Positions 1 through 8,393 of a stretch of 12,933 nucleotides of DNA are shown piece by piece (position 1 is the first letter of the stretch; each line of letters starts with the position of its first letter). Origin of the DNA: CAMBDR01 sp046597185. Lineage in GTDB: Bacteria; Pseudomonadota; Gammaproteobacteria; Burkholderiales; Burkholderiaceae_D. Where the stretch lies: positions 1 to 12,933 of the forward strand of contig JBKJLF010000358.1 of assembly GCA_046597185.1 (NCBI GenBank), written 5' to 3'. The notes below the pieces were generated by a model. The model did not search any database, had not been told where the DNA came from, and saw only the letters and a program-made list of their open reading frames with translations. A program made the translations under genes and the position numbers.

Positions 1-24
1 GGTACAGGTACAGGTACAGGTACA
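1..24 (+). repeat. GGTACA hexanucleotide tandem repeat (4 units in view)
   Basis: Four perfect GGTACA units encode Gly-Thr dipeptides at the very left edge, so the array may be longer outside the window. It is the same unit as the array at 1734-1805 in the second RTX gene. Six-base slippage would change linker length without changing frame. Confidence 0.9.
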
Positions 25-843
25 GGCAGTAGCGGCGCAGGTGGCGCAGGTGGCGGTGGCGGTGCGGCTGGCGGCACAGGTGGTGGCGGTGGCGGGGCTG
101 GCACTGGCGGTACAACGGCCCCACGGCGCGACCCACTCGTACTGGACTTAGATGGCGACGGCATTGAAACTACCAGTACCCGAGACGGCACGATCATTCT
201 GTTCGACCACGACGCCGATGGCGTTAAGACCGGTACCGGCTGGGTCAAACCCGATGATGGCTGGCTGGTGCTAGACCGCAATGGCACTATAGATTCAGGC
301 CGCGAGCTTTTTGGCGTGGATACGCTTAAGCGCAACGGCCAGTTTGCTAGCGATGGCTTTGATGCGCTCAAAGACTATGATGCCAACCAAGACGGCAAGA
401 TTGATTCGGCAGACAGCGTGTTTGCCAATCTACGCATTTGGCGCGATCTAAACCAAGACGGCATCAGTCAAGCCAATGAGCTGACTGCAATAAGTACCAA
501 TAGCATAACAAACAGCGGTGTAAGCTCATCAGCCGTGCGAACTGCCCTTGGCAACGGCAACATCCAAACCGCTGCGGGTACTTTTACCCGCTCCAACGGC
601 AACACAGGTACTACTGGTGAAACCAATGGCGCAGCAGCTAACCTTGCCTTGTTAGTTAATACCTTCCACCGCACCTTTACCACTCAGATCACGTTGCCCG
701 ACCAAGCTAAATCGCTACCAACTTTACGTGGCTCAGGCTGCGTGCGGGACTTGAATGAAGCCATCAGTCTTTCAACCGCGCTGGGAAACTGGGCGCAGAC
801 CTACACCCAGCAAACTACCCGCCAAGGGAGGAGTATTTCATGA
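1..843 (+). CDS. Truncated RTX-like carrier protein (Gly/Thr linker + EF-hand-like region), 5' end outside window
   Basis: The frame is open from base 1 to the TGA at 841-843, so the N-terminus lies off the left edge; the first ATG in view (268) is internal. The visible part starts with a Gly/Thr then Gly/Ala/Ser-rich linker (1-120). An APRRDPLVLDLDGDG segment and several Asp-rich EF-hand-like loops follow (LDLDGDGIE, FDHDADGV, DANQDGKIDSAD, DLNQDGISQANE), then a helical stretch. It is closely similar to 1979-2692 of the downstream RTX gene, but stops four residues after TTRQG and lacks all RTX nonapeptides and the C-terminal T1SS signal. As it stands it should not be exported by a type I system. 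One Ca-binding loop is two residues shorter than in the second copy (DRNGTIDSG against DRNGNGTIDSG). It is probably a displaced or orphan cassette whose upstream N-terminal domain is out of view. Its stop overlaps the next start as ATGA. Homology is clear; function is inferred. Confidence 0.75.
   Translation, partial: GTGTGTGTGSSGAGGAGGGGGAAGGTGGGGGGAGTGGTTAPRRDPLVLDLDGDGIETTSTRDGTIILFDHDADGVKTGTGWVKPDDGWLVLDRNGTIDSGRELFGVDTLKRNGQFASDGFDALKDYDANQDGKIDSADSVFANLRIWRDLNQDGISQANELTAISTNSITNSGVSSSAVRTALGNGNIQTAAGTFTRSNGNTGTTGETNGAAANLALLVNTFHRTFTTQITLPDQAKSLPTLRGSGCVRDLNEAISLSTALGNWAQTYTQQTTRQGRSIS
121..828 (+). repeat. Long direct repeat, copy 1 (EF-hand-like carrier region)
   Basis: This stretch aligns along its length with 1979-2692. 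The offset is 1858 bases at the start and 1864 at the end, because copy 1 lacks six bases (two residues) near 285. Identity by eye is roughly four bases in five, with many synonymous differences. Homology ends at the GGG codon just before the Shine-Dalgarno sequence of the next gene. Confidence 0.85.
829..833 (+). promoter_or_regulatory. Ribosome binding site for the small membrane protein
   Basis: AGGAG lies six bases before the ATG at 840. It sits exactly where homology to the second carrier copy stops, so the breakpoint coincides with the translation start signal of the next gene. Confidence 0.75.
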
Positions 844-1310
844 ATTTTAAAAAAACTCAAATAAAAAACATGCTGCTTGCAATAATAATATTTATATTTA
901 TATCTATATTTTTTCATGCATTTAGATTGCCAAGTGATTACGCTGTAGAATCTGATATTTCCATGGCAATTGATGGTACTGGTTATTATTCAATTAAGCG
1001 TATTTTTCCACTTGCGACCAGTGTGTGTTTCTTTAACTCATATGCCACGCCCGAGCAACTAACGCATGATATATCAAATATTGGGGTTTTGGAGTTGAAA
1101 ATGAAAGTCAATGATTTTACCGGAGTGGGGGATCACGTTTGGTGGATTGTTGGTATTAAATCAAGTGAAGTCGTTGGTATGGTAAGAATGAGCGGAAAGC
1201 TTAGGCTAAAAATTCGCACCGTTGAGTGCGTGAATACTGCGCGTTCTCAATTGAAATTTTTACAGTCAAATAAATATTCAACATTTGTTGAAATAAATTC
1301 AAAGGAGTAA
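840..1310 (+). CDS. Small AT-rich membrane-anchored protein, candidate immunity protein
   Basis: This is a 156-residue protein I do not recognise by family. Residues about 11-28 form one strongly hydrophobic helix (LLAIIIFIFISIFF) after a short Lys-rich N-terminus. This suggests a signal anchor with the remaining ~125 residues in the periplasm. Two cysteines (about 63 and 130) could form a disulfide there. The start is fixed by AGGAG six bases upstream and by the ATGA overlap with the preceding stop, so the two genes are probably translationally coupled. The next gene begins four bases after its stop. Base composition is much more AT-rich than the flanking carrier sequence, as is common for horizontally exchanged immunity genes. 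The position directly after a truncated toxin-like cassette suggests immunity to the upstream N-terminal domain; protection against the downstream protein is also possible. The role is inference from context only. Confidence 0.7.
   Translation: MNFKKTQIKNMLLAIIIFIFISIFFHAFRLPSDYAVESDISMAIDGTGYYSIKRIFPLATSVCFFNSYATPEQLTHDISNIGVLELKMKVNDFTGVGDHVWWIVGIKSSEVVGMVRMSGKLRLKIRTVECVNTARSQLKFLQSNKYSTFVEINSKE
1301..1307 (+). promoter_or_regulatory. Ribosome binding site of the second RTX gene
   Basis: AAAGGAG lies six bases before the ATG at 1314, overlapping the last codons of the preceding gene. It supports 1314 as the genuine start of the RTX gene. Confidence 0.75.
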
Positions 1311-1313
1311 TAA

Positions 1314-1937
<624 letters not shown>

Positions 1938-1978
1938 GTGGCGCGGGTGGTAGTGCTGGCGTTGGCGGCACAGCACCT

Positions 1979-2692
1979 CCGCGCCGCGACCCGCTCGTGC
2001 TTGATCTCGATGGCGACGGCATTGAAACCACTAGTACTCGCGACGGCACGGTCATTCTTTTCGACCACGATGCCGACGGCATCAAGACTGGCACGGGCTG
2101 GATCAAACCCGATGATGGCTGGCTCGTGTTGGATCGCAATGGCAACGGCACCATCGATTCGGGCCGCGAACTGTTTGGTGTTGATACCCTCAAGAGCAAC
2201 GGCCAATTGGCCAGCGATGGCTTTGACGCGCTCAAAGACCTAGATGCCAACCAAGACGGCAAGATTGATTCGGCCGACAGCGTGTTTGGCAACCTGCGCA
2301 TCTGGCGCGATTTGAACCAAGACGGCATCAGTCAATCCAATGAGCTCACCACACTCAGCGCCAACAACATCACCGGTATCGGCATTAATTCAACAGCCGT
2401 GCGCACCGACCTCGGCAACGGTAATGTTCAAACCGCTACGGGTACCTTCACCCGCGCCAACGGCACCACGGGCACTGCTGGTGAGACCAATGGTGCAGCG
2501 GCCAACCTTGACTTGTTGGTTAATACCTTTTATCGCACCTTCACCACTCAGATTGCGCTGACTGACCAAGCTAAAGCATTGCCAGATTTGCTTGGTTCAG
2601 GCCGTGTGCGTGATCTTTCTGAGGCTATCAGCCTCTCAACCGATCTGGGTAACTGGGTGCAGACCTACACGCAACAAACCACGCGTCAAGGC
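1979..2692 (+). repeat. Long direct repeat, copy 2 (EF-hand-like carrier region)
   Basis: This is the partner of 121-828, starting at the shared PRRDPLVLDLDGDG codons and ending at TTRQG. Here the protein continues past TTRQG into the helical region and RTX blocks, so copy 2 is the intact carrier and copy 1 the truncated one. Confidence 0.85.
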
Positions 2693-4690
2693 CAGATCGA
2701 TAAACTTGATGGGTTTATAGAAAAATGGGCTAACACTGCTGACTTGAAGCCACTCAAGGCGCAGGCCGACGCACTAACGGCCCACGGCGTCAAGCTCACC
2801 TACAACCTTGCTGGATTGACCTCAGGAACGGTTGGCTACGACGACTTCGTGCGCAAACTAGGCGTGGTCGAGCGTTTCATTGGCTTTACCTATGGCGGTG
2901 CAAACGGCCAAGCAAGGTTTACACCGCTGGATGCCACGTCGGGTAATCTGACGGTCACGCTGGCGGCAGAACAAATTGCTAGTATCTCGTTGGCCTACGA
3001 CCGCTTTAAGACTGACATCTATGAGTCGCTGTTGTTGCAGACGCGGTTGAGTACGTACTTCGATCAGTTTGATATCGCATTGTTGGATGGGCAGGTTGTG
3101 CTGGATTTTCAGTCCTTGGAGAATGCATTCAGGCAAGCAATTGCAACCAGTCCGCGCGATGGCATCATTGATCTAGTCGAATTCCTCAGTGCAGCAGGCG
3201 AAGCACGTTTAAAGTCGCTCAACTGGAATGCCATCGACTTTCTCGTCACCCAACTCAACAACGCCCCCGACCTAGGTACCTTCGGCGAAGAACTGACTAG
3301 CTGGACAGTCCGCCTCGCTGGTGCCACCGACAACAACCTCACAGGCACCTCGCGGCCGGATTTGTTGGTGGGTAGTGCGGGCGCAGATACCATCCGCACA
3401 GGCGACAGCAACGACATCATTCTTGCCAAGGGTGGCGACGATGTCATCGACGGCGGCGCAGGCGACGATGTGATCGATGGCGGTGACGGCAACGACACCA
3501 TCACCGACACGGCGGGTGCCAACAACATCAAGGGTGGCCTAGGCAACGACACCATCACAGGCCGGGGCACCATCGAAGGCGGCAAGGGTAACGACATCAT
3601 CACCAGTAGTGATGCGTGGTCGGGTGACACCTACCTTTTCAACCTAGGTGACGGCAAAGACACCATCGCCGACTTCGGCGTGAGCAATGCGCTGGGCTAC
3701 GGCGGTACCGGGTTGGACGACACGCTCAAGTTCGGTACGGGCATTGCGGCATCCGCCGTCACGCTGGGGCGCAGCGGCAACGACCTGATCTTCAAAGTCA
3801 GTGCCACCGACCAAGTCACCGTCAAGGATTGGTACGTCAACGGCTTCCAGTACCTTGAGAATGTGCAGTTTGCCGACGGCACGCTGTGGGATGCAGCCAA
3901 GCTCAAGACGCTGGTGCCTGCGCTCTACAGCGGTACAGCCGCTGCCGACAGCATCAACGGCTGGGACGGCATTGACAAGATTAGCGCCCTGGTCGGTAAC
4001 GACACGATCAACGGCTATGCTGGCAACGACATCCTAGACGGCGGCGATGGCGACGACAGCATCAACGGCGGCGACGGCAACGACCAAGTGCTTGGCGGCC
4101 TAGGTGCAGACAAAATCGACGGCGGCGCAGGCGACGATGTGATCGATGGCGGTGACGGCAACGACACCATTACCGACACGGCGGGGGCCAACAACATCAA
4201 GGGTGGCCTAGGCAACGACACCATCACAGGCCGGGGCACCATCGAAGGCGGCAAGGGTAACGACATCATCACCAGCAGTGATGCGTGGTCAGGTGACACC
4301 TACGTCTTCAACGTGGGTGACGGCAAAGACACCATCGCCGACTACGGCGTGAGCAATGCGCTGGGCTACGGTGGTACGGGGTTGGACGACACGCTCACGT
4401 TTGGCGCTGGCATTGCGGCTAACCAACTTTGGTTCAAGAAAGTTGGAAACGACTTGGATGTTACCCGCATTGGGGCAACCGAGGGAGTCGTCGTTAAGGA
4501 CTGGTACGCAAGCGGTTTCCAACATATTGAGCAGTTCAAATCTGCCGATGGCAAAACGCTGCTTGACAGTCAAGTTGACGCCCTGGTCTCCGCAATGGCA
4601 GCCTTTGCGCCACCTTCTGCGGGTCAAACCACGTTACCTGCCGACTACCAGACGGCATTGAATCCGGTGATCGCCGCAAATTGGAAGTAA
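1997..4690 (+). CDS. RTX carrier region: EF-hand-like loops, RTX nonapeptide repeats and T1SS signal
   Basis: The 897 residues from the first ATG are the C-terminal part of the gene starting at 1314. The frame is open back to 1808 and beyond, and no Shine-Dalgarno precedes 1997, so that start is artificial. Order: Asp-rich EF-hand-like loops (residues ~1-110: LDLDGDGIE, DRNGNGTIDSG, DANQDGKIDSAD, DLNQDGISQSNE); a helical region (~150-440); a first block of GGxGxDxhx RTX repeats (~450-550); a haemolysin-type Ca-binding-related segment containing VTVKDWY (~575-635); a second RTX block (~645-770); a second such segment (VVVKDWY, ~800-860); and a C-terminal tail (LVSAMAAF...LNPVIAANW) typical of T1SS substrates. 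RTX repeats bind calcium and fold after export. The HlyB/HlyD-type genes directly downstream are the obvious exporter. Family assignment is firm; the activity carried by the whole protein is unknown. Confidence 0.85.
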   Translation: MLDLDGDGIETTSTRDGTVILFDHDADGIKTGTGWIKPDDGWLVLDRNGNGTIDSGRELFGVDTLKSNGQLASDGFDALKDLDANQDGKIDSADSVFGNLRIWRDLNQDGISQSNELTTLSANNITGIGINSTAVRTDLGNGNVQTATGTFTRANGTTGTAGETNGAAANLDLLVNTFYRTFTTQIALTDQAKALPDLLGSGRVRDLSEAISLSTDLGNWVQTYTQQTTRQGQIDKLDGFIEKWANTADLKPLKAQADALTAHGVKLTYNLAGLTSGTVGYDDFVRKLGVVERFIGFTYGGANGQARFTPLDATSGNLTVTLAAEQIASISLAYDRFKTDIYESLLLQTRLSTYFDQFDIALLDGQVVLDFQSLENAFRQAIATSPRDGIIDLVEFLSAAGEARLKSLNWNAIDFLVTQLNNAPDLGTFGEELTSWTVRLAGATDNNLTGTSRPDLLVGSAGADTIRTGDSNDIILAKGGDDVIDGGAGDDVIDGGDGNDTITDTAGANNIKGGLGNDTITGRGTIEGGKGNDIITSSDAWSGDTYLFNLGDGKDTIADFGVSNALGYGGTGLDDTLKFGTGIAASAVTLGRSGNDLIFKVSATDQVTVKDWYVNGFQYLENVQFADGTLWDAAKLKTLVPALYSGTAAADSINGWDGIDKISALVGNDTINGYAGNDILDGGDGDDSINGGDGNDQVLGGLGADKIDGGAGDDVIDGGDGNDTITDTAGANNIKGGLGNDTITGRGTIEGGKGNDIITSSDAWSGDTYVFNVGDGKDTIADYGVSNALGYGGTGLDDTLTFGAGIAANQLWFKKVGNDLDVTRIGATEGVVVKDWYASGFQHIEQFKSADGKTLLDSQVDALVSAMAAFAPPSAGQTTLPADYQTALNPVIAANWK
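3446..3750 (+). repeat. Intragenic RTX repeat unit, copy 1
   Basis: This matches 4115-4419 at a constant offset of 669 bases (223 codons), with roughly 94% identity by eye and no indel. It covers RTX nonapeptides, the SSDAWSGDTY segment and the start of the Ca-binding-related segment. It reflects an in-frame tandem duplication of an RTX-plus-associated-domain module. Confidence 0.85.
4115..4419 (+). repeat. Intragenic RTX repeat unit, copy 2
   Basis: This is the partner of 3446-3750. Similarity starts at the IDGGAGDDVIDGGDGND codons and fades within the following segment (AANQLWF here against AASAVTL in copy 1). Confidence 0.85.
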
Positions 4691-4709
4691 GCACCACTTT
4701 CGGATTCAC

Positions 4710-4758
4710 CCCCCACGCCCCGGCCAAAAGCGGTTCTGGTTCGGGTCTGGGGGTTTTT
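4710..4758 (+). terminator. Probable intrinsic terminator between the RTX gene and the exporter genes
   Basis: CCCCCA (4710-4715) pairs with TGGGGG (4748-4753), with an inner CCCG (4719-4722)/CGGG (4742-4745) pairing. A TTTTT tract follows at once (4754-4758). It starts about 20 bases after the RTX stop. Partial read-through would give more RTX transcript than exporter transcript, as known for the hlyA-hlyB intergenic terminator in E. coli. The structure is seen; activity is inferred. Confidence 0.6.
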
Positions 4759-4783
4759 CTATCGATGAAGAGAATTGAGTTTG

Positions 4784-6955
4784 ATGAAAGTTGATACGCA
4801 CCCCACTTCGGAAGAGCTGCCACAGCCCACGATTGACACGGGCCTGGCCTGCCTAGTGATGATGGCCCGACTGCATGGCGTGGCGGCCGATGCGGATCAA
4901 CTGGCGCATGAGTTAGCACCTGCGGGCGAAGCATTGTCCAGCACCGATATTTTGCTGGGCGCAAAGAAGCTGGAATTACAGGCCAAGCTCGTCAAGGTGG
5001 ACGCGGCGCGTCTGCCCAAGACGCCCCTGCCTGCGGTTGGCGTCAACTGGAATGCCGAGGGCAAGCCTGAATTTTTCATCCTGGCGCGCGTCGATCACAA
5101 TGGCGATAACGTACAGGTGCTGATTCAGTCGCCTGCGGTGGGTCGGCCTGAAGCGCTCTCACTGGCGCAATTTCAGGCACGCTGGACTGGTGATCTGATT
5201 TTGTTCACTTCGCGCGCCGCGATGGCAGGCGAGCTGGCCAAGTTTGACTTCACTTGGTTCATCCCTGCGATTGTGAAATACCGCAAGCTACTGGCTGAAG
5301 TGTTGCTGGTGAGTTTTGTACTGCAATTCTTCGCGCTCATCACGCCACTGTTTTTTCAAGTGGTGATGGACAAGGTGTTGGTGCACCGGGGTTTCGCTAC
5401 GCTTGATGTGATTGCGGTGGGTTTGACAGTAGTGGTACTGTTTGAAGTGTCACTCACAGCCCTACGAAGCTTTGTGTTTGCTCATACCACCAGCCGCATC
5501 GACGTGGAGTTGGGTGCCCGGCTGTTTCGACATTTGCTTGCGCTGCCCTTGGCTTACTTTCAGGCGCGGCGCGTGGGTGACTCGGTGGCGCGAGTGCGCG
5601 AACTGGAAAACATCCGTTCCTTCCTGACGGGCAACGCCATCACCTTGGTGCTGGACTTGCTGTTCTCGGTGGTATTCATCGCCGTGATGCTCACCTACAG
5701 CGGCTGGCTAACTTTGATTGTGGTGGTGTCGCTGCCCTGTTACGTGATTTTGTCAGCGGTGTTCACGCCAGTGCTGCGCACACGACTGCATGAAAAGTTC
5801 AACCGGGGCGCAGAGAACCAAGCCTTTTTGGTGGAAACCATCAGTGGCATCGATACCGTCAAGGCCATGGCCGTCGAGCCGCACTGGACGCGCAAGTGGG
5901 ACAACCAGTTGGCGGCCTATGTGTCGTCAAGCTTTCGCACCGCCACCATCGCTACCTTGGCGGGCGGGGGCGTGACCATAATCTCCAAGCTGGTGACGGT
6001 GGCTACGATGTATGTGGGTGCGCGATTGGTGATCGATAACCAGTTGTCGGTGGGGCAGTTGATTGCCTTCAATATGCTGGCCGGCCAAGTGGCGCAGCCA
6101 GTGATGCGGCTGGCACAGTTGTGGACTGATTTCCAGCAAACCGGCATTTCGGTACAGCGGCTGGGCGATATTCTCAACACCCGCACTGAAGTGGCAGGCA
6201 ATAAGAGCGCCTTACCGCCCTTGGCGGGGCGCATCACGTTAGATGAAGTGGTGTTCCGCTACCGCCCGGATGGGCCTGAAGTGCTCAAGAGCATCTCGCT
6301 CGATATTGCAGCCGGGGAAGTGATCGGCATCGTAGGGCGCTCGGGTTCGGGCAAAAGCACGTTGACCAAACTGGTGCAGCGCCTCTATGTACCCGAACGT
6401 GGCCGTGTGATGGTGGACGGCATCGATCTGGCGTTGGCCGACTCCAGTTCGTTGCGCCGCCAGATTGGCGTGGTGCTGCAAGAAAATGTGCTGTTCGCCC
6501 GCAGCATCCGCGACAACATCGCCCTAGCCGACCCCGGCGCGCCGCTGGAAGCAGTGATGCAAGCGGCCAAGCTGGCTGGCGCGCACGAGTTTATTCTGGA
6601 GTTGCCTGAGGGCTACGACAACCTGGTGGGCGAACATGGTTCCACTCTGTCGGGCGGGCAACGCCAGCGCATCGCCATTGCGCGTGCCTTGATGACCAAC
6701 CCGCGCGTATTGATTTTTGACGAAGCCACCAGCGCGCTAGACTATGAGAGCGAACGCATCATCCAGAACAACATGAAAGCGATCTGCCAAGGCCGCACGG
6801 TGATCATCATTGCCCATCGGCTTTCCGCCGTTCGGGATGCCAATCGCATCGTGGTAATGGAGCGTGGACAGATTGTGGAGCTGGGTTCCCACGCCGAGTT
6901 GCTGCGCCATGAATCAGGCCACTATTCGCGGCTGGTCCGCTTGCAGCAAGGGTGA
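4784..6955 (+). CDS. Type I secretion ABC transporter (HlyB-type permease/ATPase)
   Basis: This 723-residue protein is close to HlyB in length. Residues ~10-135 form a C39-like domain whose catalytic motif is degenerate: T-I-D-T-G-L-A-C-L (16-24) has Thr at the usual nucleophilic Cys (19) and at the oxyanion Gln (16). It should therefore bind rather than cleave substrate, as in RTX exporters. Residues ~150-430 hold the hydrophobic membrane segments. The nucleotide-binding domain has Walker A GRSGSGKST (Lys about 524), signature LSGGQRQR (622-629), Walker B VLIFDEATSALD (Asp about 646) and H-loop His about 678. It energises export of the RTX protein across the inner membrane. I chose the ATG at 4784; an in-frame TTG at 4775 is possible, and the Shine-Dalgarno (GAAGAG, 4767-4772) is weak for either. 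The hlyD-type gene starts seven bases after the stop. Confidence 0.93.
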   Translation: MKVDTHPTSEELPQPTIDTGLACLVMMARLHGVAADADQLAHELAPAGEALSSTDILLGAKKLELQAKLVKVDAARLPKTPLPAVGVNWNAEGKPEFFILARVDHNGDNVQVLIQSPAVGRPEALSLAQFQARWTGDLILFTSRAAMAGELAKFDFTWFIPAIVKYRKLLAEVLLVSFVLQFFALITPLFFQVVMDKVLVHRGFATLDVIAVGLTVVVLFEVSLTALRSFVFAHTTSRIDVELGARLFRHLLALPLAYFQARRVGDSVARVRELENIRSFLTGNAITLVLDLLFSVVFIAVMLTYSGWLTLIVVVSLPCYVILSAVFTPVLRTRLHEKFNRGAENQAFLVETISGIDTVKAMAVEPHWTRKWDNQLAAYVSSSFRTATIATLAGGGVTIISKLVTVATMYVGARLVIDNQLSVGQLIAFNMLAGQVAQPVMRLAQLWTDFQQTGISVQRLGDILNTRTEVAGNKSALPPLAGRITLDEVVFRYRPDGPEVLKSISLDIAAGEVIGIVGRSGSGKSTLTKLVQRLYVPERGRVMVDGIDLALADSSSLRRQIGVVLQENVLFARSIRDNIALADPGAPLEAVMQAAKLAGAHEFILELPEGYDNLVGEHGSTLSGGQRQRIAIARALMTNPRVLIFDEATSALDYESERIIQNNMKAICQGRTVIIIAHRLSAVRDANRIVVMERGQIVELGSHAELLRHESGHYSRLVRLQQG

Positions 6956-6962
6956 GGCGGCA

Positions 6963-8390
6963 ATGAAAAATACGTTGAAACTTCAAGCTTTTAGCGCACT
7001 CCTCAAGCGCTATGGTAGCGCGTTCGCGCACGCGTGGCAGCATCGGGCGAAAATGGAATCTGTTCACCGCCTGCCACACGAAGCGCAGTTCTTGCCTGCC
7101 GCGTTGTCCTTACAAGAAACCCCAGTATCACCTGTGCCACGCGTGGCGATGTGGATGCTAATTGCCTTTGCCTTGCTGGCCGTGCTGTGGGCCAGCTTCG
7201 GCCACATCGATGTGGTCGCCACGGCGCAAGGTAAGGTGGTACCCAACGACCGCACCAAGACCATTCAACCTTTCGAGACTGCGACCGTCAAGGCCATTCA
7301 TGTGACAGACGGTCAAGCGGTCAAGGCGGGAGATGTCTTAATCGACCTGGACGCGACCACGGCGCAGGCTGATCAAGACCATGTGCAAAGCGATCTGGCG
7401 GTGGCGCGGCTGCAAGTGGCGCGGGGGCAAGCCATGCTGGCAGCACTCGATACCGGGCGCGCCCTCAAACTCAACCACCCTGCGGCGGTGGACGAAACGA
7501 CGTTTCTGGAAGCGCAACGGCTGCTGACGAGTCAGATGGCAGAATTTACTGCCAAGCAAAGCCGTATTGAGGCAGACACTGCCAAGCGTGAGGCTGAACT
7601 GCGCTCCACACAGGCGTTGGTGCGAAAACTCGAACAAACCCTGCCCATTGCCAAACAGCGCGCGCAGGATTTCAAAGACCTTGAGGAAGAAGCGTTCGTT
7701 TCCAAGCACGGCTATCTGGAAAAAGAACAGACCCGCATAGAGCAGGAAGCGGATCTGGCCCATCTGCGCAGCCGTCTCAAGGAAATTGAAGCGGCGCTAC
7801 GGGAGGTACGCGGGCAGGGTGCCGAGCTGATGGCCGAGACCCGCCGTTTGAGCCTGGATAGCATCACGGATGGGCAGCAGAAGGCGGCGGCGCTGGCGCA
7901 AGACTTGCGTAAGGCCAATTCGCGCGGCAAACTGATGCAGCTCATCTCGCCAGTGGATGGCACGGTACAACAGTTGGCGGTGCATACCGTGGGTGGCGTG
8001 GTGACCCCTGCCCAGCCAGTGATGGTCATCGTGCCCCGCGATAATGGCTTAGAAGTGGAGGCGTTTCTGGAGAACAAAGACATCGGCTTTGTCAAGCCAA
8101 ACCAAGACGCCGAGGTCAAGATTGAAACCTTTCAGTACACCAAGTACGGCACGATTCACGCCAAGGTGATCTCGGTGTCACATGACGCGATCAACGACGA
8201 AAAGCGTGGCCTAATTTACTCGACCCGCGTAAAAATGGCAAAAGCCAGCATGAATGTGGACGGCACGCAAGTAGGCTTGAGCCCAGGTATGGCTGTGTCG
8301 GTAGAGATCAAGACCAGTAAGCGGCGTGTAATCGACTACTTCCTATCGCCTTTGATCGCCCATACCAACGAAAGTCTGCGGGAGCGGTGA
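6963..8390 (+). CDS. Type I secretion membrane fusion protein (HlyD family)
   Basis: This 475-residue protein matches HlyD in length. It has a cytoplasmic N-terminus, one membrane helix (~61-79, VAMWMLIAFALLAVLWASF), a biotinyl-lipoyl-like segment (~88-130), a long Ala/Glu/Arg/Gln-rich coiled coil (~135-315), the return lipoyl half (LISPVDGTVQQL) and a C-terminal beta region (VEAFLENKDIGFV; GLSPGMAVSVEIKT near the end). It bridges the ABC transporter to a TolC-type outer-membrane channel. The frame is open further upstream (ATG at 6864, inside the transporter gene). I chose 6963 because it follows the transporter stop by seven bases, has an AAGGGTGAGG Shine-Dalgarno-like stretch and gives the family length. 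No TolC homologue follows, so that component is encoded elsewhere. Confidence 0.93.
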   Translation: MKNTLKLQAFSALLKRYGSAFAHAWQHRAKMESVHRLPHEAQFLPAALSLQETPVSPVPRVAMWMLIAFALLAVLWASFGHIDVVATAQGKVVPNDRTKTIQPFETATVKAIHVTDGQAVKAGDVLIDLDATTAQADQDHVQSDLAVARLQVARGQAMLAALDTGRALKLNHPAAVDETTFLEAQRLLTSQMAEFTAKQSRIEADTAKREAELRSTQALVRKLEQTLPIAKQRAQDFKDLEEEAFVSKHGYLEKEQTRIEQEADLAHLRSRLKEIEAALREVRGQGAELMAETRRLSLDSITDGQQKAAALAQDLRKANSRGKLMQLISPVDGTVQQLAVHTVGGVVTPAQPVMVIVPRDNGLEVEAFLENKDIGFVKPNQDAEVKIETFQYTKYGTIHAKVISVSHDAINDEKRGLIYSTRVKMAKASMNVDGTQVGLSPGMAVSVEIKTSKRRVIDYFLSPLIAHTNESLRER

Positions 8391-8393
8391 TCG

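Noticed and set aside
1938..2243. Plus-strand ORF overlapping the carrier start
   Set aside because: It is an out-of-frame shadow. The overlapping frame contains the conserved EF-hand-like loops also found in copy 1.
3109..4299. Two near-identical minus-strand ORFs opposite the RTX blocks
   Set aside because: They mirror the duplicated RTX module on the other strand. Their Pro/Ser-rich composition results from Asp/Gly codons read antisense.
6864..6962. Upstream start for the HlyD-type protein inside the transporter gene
   Set aside because: It would overlap 92 bases of the ABC transporter in another frame and add a non-homologous N-terminus. The ATG at 6963 has good spacing and gives the family length.
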